From assembly GCA_013824385.1 (NCBI GenBank), contig PNNU01000114.1, positions 1-8,940 on the forward strand: a stretch of 8,940 nucleotides of DNA, written 5' to 3'. This document shows positions 1 through 7,300 of the stretch, piece by piece (positions within the stretch are counted from its first letter, which is position 1; each line of letters starts with the position of its first letter). Origin of the DNA: Anaerolinea sp. (lineage in GTDB: Bacteria; Chloroflexota; Anaerolineae; Anaerolineales; Anaerolineaceae). The translations under genes were made by a program, and so were the position numbers. Under the pieces are notes generated by a model, which saw only the letters and a list, made by a program, of their open reading frames with translations, was not told the origin of the DNA and did not search any database.

Positions 1-2336
1 GAGTATTTCTCGATTAGTTTGAACAACTCTTCCACGTTGAGTGGTTTGGAAAGATAATCGTTCATTCCGGCTTCAAGACAGCGTTCACGATCACCAGACA
101 TGGCGTATGCGGTCATGGCAATAATGGGCAGATTGGCATATTCAGGCGAAAGTTCACGAATCCGTTTGGTCGCTTCAAACCCATCCATCTCGGGCATTTG
201 AACATCCATCAAAACCAATTTGTATTTTTTATTTTGAACGGCAGTGACAGCTTCTTTACCGGTTGATGCAACATCCACGGGATAGCCAGCCTTTTGCAGC
301 AAGCGGATGGCCAATTTTTGATTGGTCGGGTTGTCTTCAGCAAGGAGAATGTGGGTCAAGCCGCGCTGTTGTTCTTTGAGGGAGTGACGAGTGATCAAGG
401 AGGATTCTCCCTTGGCACCCTCCGGTTGGTTTCTTCTACCTAAAATATTCAGCAGGGCTCCAAATAATTCTTTTTGTCTGACTGGTTTTAATAAGTAACC
501 ATTGCAACCCATGGCTTCTAGCCGTGCGGCGTCTCCGCGCTGCCCCATGGAGGTCAGGATGATCACCGTGGTGTCGTGGAGTGCAGGATCACTCTTGATC
601 CTTGATAGCACTTCTTCTCCATCCATTTCAGGCATTTGCATATCCAACAAAACCAATTGGAAGGGTTTATTTAATTCGTTAAAGGATTTCAATATGTTGA
701 TGGCTTCTTTACCGCTGGCGACAGCAAAAGCGTTGCAGCCGAAGCCTTTGATCATTTTTTCAAGGATTGTGCGGTTTGTAAAATTGTCATCCACAATCAA
801 AACAGGCACATTGATCAAATCTTGCGGCAGTGCCAACATGGGGATGCTGCCTTCTTTGACATTGCCTACTGTGACTGTAAACCAGAAGGTGCTGCCTTTT
901 CCGGTGTCACTCTCCAACCCGATATCACCGCCCATCATCTTGGTCAATTGAGCCGAAATGGTCAATCCGAGCCCGGTGCCGCCGTATTTACGTGTAGAAG
1001 AACTGTCTGCCTGAACGAAACGTTCAAAGACCGCTTTTTGGCGGTCAAGCGGAATGCCTATGCCTGTGTCTGATACAAGAAACCGCAAGGTGCTGGTTTG
1101 TTCGGTTTTTGCCTGCATCATTACGCGAATTACGACCTCACCTTCGTGAGTGAATTTAATCGCATTACCAACCAGGTTGATTAAAACCTGGCGCAAGCGG
1201 CCGGCGTCTCCCAACACGCGCGATGGAACATCCTTGTCAATGAGGCAGGCCATCTCAAGACCCTTATTTTCAGCACGAGAAACCAGGGTATGTGCAACGC
1301 CCTCCACTGTGGAGCGCAAATCGTATTCAATGGCATCAATGGTGAGTTGACCTGCTTCGATCTTTGAAAAATCAAGTACATCGTTCAAAATACCCAATAA
1401 TGCTTCTGCACTATCACGGGCAGTAGAAACGTAATCTCTTTGCTCAGAATTAAGGGTGGTATCCAATAACAGTTCGAGCATACCCATGATGCCGTTCATT
1501 GGTGTTCGAATCTCATGGCTCATGTTAGCGAGGAATTCGCTTTTTGCGCGATCAGCTTGTTCTGCAAGACGTTTGGCTTCAACCAGTTCAGAAACGTTGT
1601 AGTAGATTGCCAGAATGCCCTGTTTTTTGCCTTCAACAATCACAGGTACACCGGCAAATTCAACATCCACCTTGGTGCCATCTTTACGCTGACGGCTGGC
1701 CAACCCTCTGACAGTGCCACCATCCAGGACGGTGCGGGTCAAGCCATTGGCTTCTTCAATATTATCTGGAGCCACTAATGAATCCAGATTTTTGCCAAGC
1801 ACTTCGCCTTCGGCATATCCAAACAAGACCTCAAAAGCTGGATTGATGGAACTGATATTTTCTTCCAGATCAAGAATTACAACCGCAACAGGATTGTATT
1901 GAAAGAGAGATTCAAAGAATTCTTTTTGTTTTAGAATCTCATTTTCATCATGTTTTTGACGGGTGATATCCTTAAAAATATACAGAAAACTATTATCATT
2001 GCCAGCAAGAGGCACCTGGCATAAAGTTAATTTAAACCAATCTGTCAATTCAGTGAGTTGAACCTCAACCCCCAAATAGTCATCCACATGGAGTTCAGGT
2101 AATTTCCCACCCAGTATAAAACTTGAGATGTGCTGTCCTAATAACTTATGATAGGTGGTATTCAATTTATCAATGGTTGAACGGTTGCAACGCAGAATAG
2201 TGCCTTCTGCATCGGTTAAAACCAATAAGTCTGGAATACGATCAAATGTTGCTTCCCATTCTCTCTTTGCCCTTAAAACAGCATTTTCTATTTTTGCATA
2301 TTCGGATTCTGCGTTAGTATTTATGTTCATGGACAT
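1..2336 (-). CDS. Hybrid sensor histidine kinase, PAS-PAS-HisKA-HATPase-REC-REC (C-terminus cut by window edge)
   Basis: This is a cytoplasmic two-component hybrid kinase: it should autophosphorylate on His and pass the phosphate to its own receiver domains, then to an unseen HPt or regulator. I read 778 open codons on the minus strand. Domains are PAS1 at about residues 20-128, an S-box-type PAS2 at about 140-255, and HisKA with motif MSHEIRTP (phospho-acceptor His274). The HATPase_c domain has N-box Asn391 (LVGNAIKF), DTGIGIP from Asp423 and a GGTGLGL box. REC1 has acidic pair Asp516/Asp517, phospho-acceptor Asp565 and Lys617. REC2 has Glu667/Asp668, Asp711 and Lys764. No membrane segment or signal peptide is visible, so the sensed cue is probably internal. 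The start is ATG at 2336, 7 nt after AAAGGGG; an in-frame ATG at 2330 is less well spaced. The frame is still open at base 1, near the end of REC2, so a terminal HPt or a third REC may follow outside the window. The domain calls are secure; the input signal and pathway are unknown. Confidence 0.95.
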   Translation of the reverse strand, partial: MSMNINTNAESEYAKIENAVLRAKREWEATFDRIPDLLVLTDAEGTILRCNRSTIDKLNTTYHKLLGQHISSFILGGKLPELHVDDYLGVEVQLTELTDWFKLTLCQVPLAGNDNSFLYIFKDITRQKHDENEILKQKEFFESLFQYNPVAVVILDLEENISSINPAFEVLFGYAEGEVLGKNLDSLVAPDNIEEANGLTRTVLDGGTVRGLASRQRKDGTKVDVEFAGVPVIVEGKKQGILAIYYNVSELVEAKRLAEQADRAKSEFLANMSHEIRTPMNGIMGMLELLLDTTLNSEQRDYVSTARDSAEALLGILNDVLDFSKIEAGQLTIDAIEYDLRSTVEGVAHTLVSRAENKGLEMACLIDKDVPSRVLGDAGRLRQVLINLVGNAIKFTHEGEVVIRVMMQAKTEQTSTLRFLVSDTGIGIPLDRQKAVFERFVQADSSSTRKYGGTGLGLTISAQLTKMMGGDIGLESDTGKGSTFWFTVTVGNVKEGSIPMLALPQDLINVPVLIVDDNFTNRTILEKMIKGFGCNAFAVASGKEAINILKSFNELNKPFQLVLLDMQMPEMDGEEVLSRIKSDPALHDTTVIILTSMGQRGDAARLEAMGCNGYLLKPVRQKELFGALLNILGRRNQPEGAKGESSLITRHSLKEQQRGLTHILLAEDNPTNQKLAIRLLQKAGYPVDVASTGKEAVTAVQNKKYKLVLMDVQMPEMDGFEATKRIRELSPEYANLPIIAMTAYAMSGDRERCLEAGMNDYLSKPLNVEELFKLIEKY

Positions 2337-2343
2337 AAGACAA

Positions 2344-2350
2344 CCCCTTT
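2344..2350 (-). promoter_or_regulatory. Ribosome binding site of the hybrid kinase
   Basis: On the minus strand AAAGGGG lies 7 nt before the ATG at 2336. It decides between that ATG and the in-frame ATG two codons later (2330), for which the spacing would be 13 nt. Confidence 0.7.
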
Positions 2351-2381
2351 GCAGGATGATTGCATCAATAAATAATATATG

Positions 2382-2398
2382 ACATATTTTAAATATGT
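2382..2398. repeat. Perfect 17-bp AT-rich palindrome in the kinase leader
   Basis: ACATATTT, a single central T, then AAATATGT: two perfect 8-bp arms. It lies between the predicted transcription start (about 2408) and the kinase start codon. Placement just downstream of a promoter fits an operator for a dimeric regulator. A 1-nt loop and A/T-only core argue against a stable RNA hairpin or a terminator. The binding role is inferred. Confidence 0.5.
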
Positions 2399-2414
2399 AT
2401 TGAATGGAAATATA

Positions 2415-2443
2415 ACAATAAGATTAATCAACTTATTTGTCAA
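2415..2443 (-). promoter_or_regulatory. Sigma70-type promoter for the hybrid kinase gene
   Basis: Reading the minus strand, a consensus -35 TTGACA (2443-2438) is followed by a 17-bp spacer and TATTGT (2420-2415), which matches the -10 consensus at four of six positions. The predicted start point is near 2408, giving a leader of about 72 nt. This lets the kinase be transcribed separately from the gene upstream of it. A dyad, AATAAG (2417-2422) with CTTATT (2432-2437), lies across the -10 and spacer and could be a repressor site. Confidence 0.7.
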
Positions 2444-2460
2444 TCATGAAAAAATGATCA

Positions 2461-4167
2461 TTAACGATTATTGATTCTTTTCCGTTCTTGAACAAAAATC
2501 CTTCTCAAAATTGCCAGCGACGAAGCATAGGTGGAATCCACGCCTTCATAAGACATGGCGCCTGCTCCAAGGTTTTTACCTTTGCTCAGAGGTGTATCAG
2601 ACGCGTAATGAAGAATACCAATATCAAAAGTAACCCCTTGCAAATTGACAATCTCATTTACCGGGTGTCTTTTGGGGCGGGACATTTCAAAAATGGCAGA
2701 AAGGTAAGGACCGGCTTCCATTTCTATATCGGTGTAGCCTTCGCGGTACATCACATCCATTAAACGGGCGTTTTGCAAGAAGGTACCCAATACCGTCAAT
2801 GCTTTTTGATTATCCAACACGTTGCCAAAGACGAGGTAAGGCATCACATCCGCGGCTGAAAACACGTTTTGGAAAAGATAAGTATTTTGAGAGTGTTCAT
2901 CTTGAACGACATTGGGAATCATAACGTCGCCGCGCACTCCATTGAGGGTGGCGGCCTTGCCCATGATATAGACTCCCAAAATCTCAGAGATATGTTCAGC
3001 AAGTTTTATCAGTATATTATAGGCCCCCAGACCTAATGGATAATCGATATTAAGAATCAAAGCATTGCTTAGTTTGAGAAAATCAGCATCGTCTTTGCCG
3101 GTAAACAAACGTGGATCAAGGCGTGCTGGATCTAGTTTGTTTAATTCAATTACCTGTGTTTCTACATCGAACGAGTGTTCAGAAGGAACTCGAAGAATAC
3201 CGCAATTAATTTCGTCTGCATACTGCAGTGAAAGAAACTCTTTCCCTTCATCGGACTGTTGAAATTTCTTTAGTGCGTAATACAGAAAATTTTCAAGAGA
3301 AGACGGTGTTCCTTTTGTTTGTAGTTCTTTCCATTCATTTTTTAAATTCTGATCACTACAATTTTCAATATATTTAATTAAGGGTTGTTTGTTTGCAAGT
3401 GCAAACCCTGACAGTAAATTGGGGATGCTGTGAGAATTACTGGAGATAAAATAAACGGGCTGATCTAATAATTTGGGTTGAGATTTTTCAATATTATCGT
3501 ACCAAATACGAGTTGCCCGCCAGTATTCACTCAACGATCCGCTTAGTAAGCGAATTTTAAAATTACAGCGATGACTGGCGATATTAGAAAGAATAGTTGA
3601 AGTATCTTTTCCCCAAATGATGATCAACCTTGCTGCATCGTCAAAAGAAATATCCAGCCATGAAGCCAGAACCGCTGGGTCTGGATTTTTGCCCTGGTTG
3701 GTGGCAAAATAAGAACCCCTGGACAGAAGGCTATGAATTTTGTTCCACTCGATTTGGAAGGCGGTTAAGACAGGAACAACATCTTCAATATCAGATTGGC
3801 TGGCTATGAAAACCGCCAAGGTTCCATTCCTGTCATAATACGTGGGTCTTCTTCTTGCTTTCGTGTAGACTTGCTGCCAACGTTCTACATCCTGATATCC
3901 ATGCCGCGTAAAAACGAGGCTGCTTTGTCCGAGGACAATGGTGTTTACTTCAGAGATGCACGAAGGAAGCCTCAGGGTCGCGTAAATGAAGGCTGATGTA
4001 TCCACTTTATCTTTGCGTGCTTCCATGTGTAATGAAGAGTTCATCCCCGCGTGAACTTCTTCTAATGAACGAATCTGCACATCTGTGGTTGACCGCAAAA
4101 GTGAATAGATTGTTCGAATATATAAATCAATTTCGTCTGATGCTGATTTTGGGACGGTTCTTTCCAT
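2461..4167 (-). CDS. Conserved uncharacterised protein with AMP nucleosidase / nucleoside phosphorylase-like C-terminal region
   Basis: A complete 568-residue soluble protein with no signal peptide or membrane span. I do not recognise a named gene; it may belong to the DUF6909 group, but that is from memory and unverified. The C-terminal third resembles the nucleoside phosphorylase fold as seen in AMP nucleosidase. It has a LNIDYPLGLGAYN strand-turn near 372-384, then GKAATLNGVRGD at 403-414 (compare GHCGGLR..QTIGD in Amn), EMEA at 482-485 (compare DMESA) and SDTPLSKGKNL from 523 (compare SDKPLHGELKL). In that superfamily the Glu of the E-M-E motif binds ribose and the Asp of the S-D motif assists base leaving, so Glu484 and Asp524 are candidate active-site residues. 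The N-terminal 350 residues are not recognised; they include a conserved-looking stretch, AFQIEWNKIH. The start ATG follows GAGG by 4 nt. The gene lies 124 bp upstream of the hybrid kinase on the same strand and is divergent from the HD-GYP receptor. The gene call is firm; the enzymatic role is an inference from motifs. Confidence 0.9.
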   Translation of the reverse strand: MERTVPKSASDEIDLYIRTIYSLLRSTTDVQIRSLEEVHAGMNSSLHMEARKDKVDTSAFIYATLRLPSCISEVNTIVLGQSSLVFTRHGYQDVERWQQVYTKARRRPTYYDRNGTLAVFIASQSDIEDVVPVLTAFQIEWNKIHSLLSRGSYFATNQGKNPDPAVLASWLDISFDDAARLIIIWGKDTSTILSNIASHRCNFKIRLLSGSLSEYWRATRIWYDNIEKSQPKLLDQPVYFISSNSHSIPNLLSGFALANKQPLIKYIENCSDQNLKNEWKELQTKGTPSSLENFLYYALKKFQQSDEGKEFLSLQYADEINCGILRVPSEHSFDVETQVIELNKLDPARLDPRLFTGKDDADFLKLSNALILNIDYPLGLGAYNILIKLAEHISEILGVYIMGKAATLNGVRGDVMIPNVVQDEHSQNTYLFQNVFSAADVMPYLVFGNVLDNQKALTVLGTFLQNARLMDVMYREGYTDIEMEAGPYLSAIFEMSRPKRHPVNEIVNLQGVTFDIGILHYASDTPLSKGKNLGAGAMSYEGVDSTYASSLAILRRIFVQERKRINNR

Positions 4168-4182
4168 TTTGCCTCGTATTTT

Positions 4183-4213
4183 ATTGTAGCATAGGGCAAC
4201 TCAACTGTGCCAA
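4183..4213 (-). promoter_or_regulatory. Likely extended -10 promoter for the 568-residue protein gene
   Basis: On the minus strand TGCTACAAT provides an extended -10 (TG, one base, TACAAT at 4188-4183). A -35-like TTGGCA lies at 4213-4208 with a long 19-bp spacer. The predicted start near 4176 leaves a leader of only about 10 nt, with GAGG (4175-4172) almost at its 5' end. The hexamers are good, but the spacing and short leader lower confidence. Confidence 0.45.
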
Positions 4214-4264
4214 TCGATATCTTAACCCAAATTCTTCTTGAAAAAGGAGGCATAAAAAAAGGAA

Positions 4265-4279
4265 TTAAGTTAGACTTAA
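4265..4279. repeat. 15-bp perfect inverted repeat, candidate operator
   Basis: TTAAGT, spacer TAG, ACTTAA: perfect 6-bp arms, 64 bp before the preferred receptor start codon. The short spacer suits a dimeric DNA-binding protein better than an RNA hairpin. Regulation is inferred from position only. Confidence 0.4.
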
Positions 4280-4335
4280 GTATCAACAAAAAATATTGGT
4301 ATTAATTGATTGGTGCTTCCATCAGGGTTTGTGAC

Positions 4336-4341
4336 AGGTGA
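4336..4341 (+). promoter_or_regulatory. Ribosome binding site supporting the ATG start of the receptor
   Basis: AGGTGA lies directly before the ATG at 4343, with 4 nt between AGG and the start codon, which is slightly tight. The alternative in-frame TTG at 4310 follows immediately after an in-frame TGA and has no Shine-Dalgarno sequence, so the ATG is preferred. Confidence 0.5.
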
Positions 4342-4342
4342 A

Positions 4343-7300
4343 ATGCAAAAACAACTTCGAACTTACAACTGGTTAGTAATACTCATGTGTGTCATCCTGG
4401 CGGCCTTGTCAATTTGGTCGGTACGGATACTGATCATCAACATTAGTGGCGACATATCCAGAACCGCAGAAACAGATTATTCTCCCCAAGTTCCTGAATC
4501 TCAGAGTCCAGTTATCAAGCAACAGACACTGATCGTTGGCGGCGACGATTCCAATCCTCCTTATTCTTATTTGCAAGATGGAGAGGCCATGGGGTTGGAT
4601 AACGACCTGATGCGTGAAGTGGCTAAAAACCTTGGAATGGATGTGGTTTATAAACTCGCTCCGCTTGCTGACGCTCGAAATAATTTAATTAACGGAAGTG
4701 TGGATGTAATTGGGGGTATGGCCTTTTCACAACATCAGGATGAAGACCTTCTTTTTGGAACGCCTCATGCAGTTCAATATTATGATCTTTTTGTCAGACA
4801 AGATTCAGGTATCCAATCACTCGACAGTATGGAGGACAAAACCATTGTCGTCATTAAGGGTGAGGCAATGGTGAGTTACCTTAATCAACTTGGATTTACG
4901 GACCAGATTGTAATGGCAGAGAATCCTCTTGATGCACTAACCTGGCTGGCTTCTGGAAAATATGATGCCGTAGTATTAAATAAAATCCAAGGATATTTCT
5001 TGATTAGAAAGCATCATTTCGGCAACCTTAAAGGGGTTGGTGAAATGCTTAATGAATTGGATTATGGTTTTTCAGTTTCAAAAAACAACCGCAGTCTATT
5101 GTTGAAGATCAACCAGACCATGGCTATTTTGGAAGCCTCGGGTGTTTATGACGAACTAAACGACAAATGGTTATCCACTTACCAACAAGCAAGTTTCTTT
5201 GATAAAAATGAATTTCTGATATATGGACTGGTCATTCTATTTACGGCAATATTTATAGTTGTGGTTTGGGGATGGTCTTTAAGGCGGCAGGTAAAACACA
5301 GAACCGCGGAATTAAAAGCGAGTGAAAATAAATACAGGCAGCTAATTAGCAGTGCAACTGAAGGGGTTGTAATTCTCGTAGATCGGAAGATTGTTTATAT
5401 TAATTCGCAAGCAGCGATGATCTTTGGTTTTGAAGAAAATATTCCCGAAGGGCAACTTGAGCTTTTTGATTTAGTTCACCCGCTGGACCATGAATTGGTT
5501 TTAAGCAAATATCAACAAATCATGGATGACCTTCCAATAAATGTTCTACTCTCTTTTCGTATAAATACTGTTAATAACCAAACACGCTGGATTAAATCAA
5601 ACTCAGCAAAAATTGAATGGGAAGGGAAGCCTGCCATCCTGGCATTCTTTTCAGACATTACCGAAGAACGAAGATTACAAGAGTCAATTAAGACAAGTGA
5701 AGAGCGTTATCGTTTGGTTTTTGCTCAATCTCCGGTCGGTTTGTTCCATTACGATTTGGAGTTAAAAGTTACCAATGCGAATTTCCGTTTTGCAGAAATA
5801 TTAGGCGGGAACCAAAGAGACATTGAAGGTTGTGATTTGTTAAAAATTAAGGAATCCAGAGTAATTGATGCACTTAAAGTAGTTAACCAGAACGAAAATG
5901 GTTTCTATGAGGGACGCATCACTCCTATCTTTTCAAAAGAACAAAAAAGCAAGTATGTAAAATTGCACACGGCACCTCTCCACAATGAAAAATTTGAAAT
6001 CCAGGGTGGAATCGGTATTATTGAAGACCTCACCGGACAAATTGCAAATGAACACAAGATTCAAAACCTTGAAGACCGGTTTACCAAGGCTTTTTTTACT
6101 TCTCCGGATGCAATAAATGTCAACGAGCTTAAAACAGGTAAGTTTATCGATATCAATCGAGGGTTTACGGAATTAACGGGATATACCAGGGAAGAGACCA
6201 TTGGAAAAACTTCCTTCGACCTTGATATTTGGGTGAATCCAGAAGATCGAGAAAAATTAGTCAAAGGATTGCTAGCGACTGGAGAATACAAAAACCTGGA
6301 AGCCCAGTTTAGGTATAAAGAAAACAAGGTTCGTGTTGGCTTAATGTCAGCCAGCGTCATTGAGGTTGATGGTGTACCATGCATCCTCTCCATAACGCGT
6401 GATATAGATGATATTCGAAAAAGTGAACAGTTAATTAGAGATAGTGAAACTCGCTATCGATCTATTTTTGACTCGGTTTCCGTTTCAATCTGGGAGGAAA
6501 ACCTTGTTGTTTTATATGACATGCTTGAAGGATTGCGCCAATCTGGTGTAACTGATCTTCTGGATTACATAAAAAAGCACCCCAAATTTTTAGAAGAAGC
6601 AGTTAAATCCATCCAAGTTTTGGATGTTAACGAGGCAAGTTTAAAAATGTATAAAGCCGAATCCAAAAATAGCCTGATAAACACCCTGGATAAGGTTTTT
6701 AACCATGAATCTTTATTAGTATTTCCTGAAGAGGTTTTGGCTATTTGGAACCATGAACCTTTCTTTAATGGAGATTCTATCAATTTGGATTTGGAAGGCA
6801 ATCGAATATTTGTAAACTTGCTATTTAAAATTCCCAGTGAACGAGAAGGGTTTAAAAAGCTGCTAGTAAGCATCACTGATATTACCCAGCGTAAACTTGC
6901 TGAAGAAGCTTTGCATGAAAGCGAAACGCGTTATCGACAGTTGGTTGAACAGGTGAACGTGGTCGTTTACCTTGATTATGCTGGAGTTCCCAGCCGGCCA
7001 AAATACGTTTCTCCGCAAATTGAATCTTTGCTTGGGTACACCCAGGAAGAGTGGATGGCTGATCCTGAGCTTATGATGCGTATAGTGCATCCTGAAGACC
7101 TTCAATTTATTCTCGATGAAGATATTAAGACTGATATTACTGGAGAACCGTTTGTCGTTGAATATAGGGTATTTACACAAGATGGGCGCCTGATTTGGAT
7201 CCACGATGAAGCTGTGCTTGTTTACGGATCAGATGGGAAACCGGAGGACTGGCATGGCGTAATGTACGATATCACAGCTCGCAAATTGGCAGAAGATGCC

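Larger units (their letters stand above)
4168..4342. other. Divergent intergenic region with orphan Shine-Dalgarno and palindrome
   Basis: An AT-rich spacer separates the 568-residue protein gene from the receptor gene. Besides the minus-strand promoter it holds a strong plus-strand Shine-Dalgarno sequence, AAAAAGGAGG (4241-4250), with no ATG, GTG or TTG at usable distance. It also holds a palindrome at 4265-4279. I found no convincing -35/-10 pair for the plus-strand receptor; TTGAAA at 4238-4243 has no good -10 partner. Confidence 0.5.

Noticed and set aside
502..1073. Plus-strand open frames at 502-951 and 822-1073
   Set aside because: They lie antisense inside the conserved REC1 and HATPase code of the hybrid kinase, whose frame carries all expected motifs; the plus frames show no recognisable domain.
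2382..2398. 17-bp palindrome read as a terminator
   Set aside because: A 1-nt loop and A/T-rich arms make a poor RNA hairpin, and there is no following U-tract on the minus strand; an operator is more plausible.
2443..2458. Hairpin ATCAT-6 nt-ATGAT just after the stop of the 568-residue protein gene as an intrinsic terminator
   Set aside because: Only five A/T-dominated base pairs, with the T-run in the loop and not after the stem; too weak to call.
4062..4289. Minus-strand 75-residue open frame spanning the intergenic region and the 5' end of the 568-residue protein gene
   Set aside because: It overlaps the 5' end of the better-supported gene in another frame, has no Shine-Dalgarno sequence at a useful distance and no recognisable features.
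4168..4342. Cyclic-di-GMP riboswitch ahead of the HD-GYP receptor
   Set aside because: The region is AT-rich with no recognisable GEMM-type conserved core or paired stems of adequate length.
6061..7204. Minus-strand open frames of 103-113 residues under the receptor
   Set aside because: Shadows of the PAS3-PAS5 coding sequence; each matches the reverse of a well-supported domain and none has a family resemblance.
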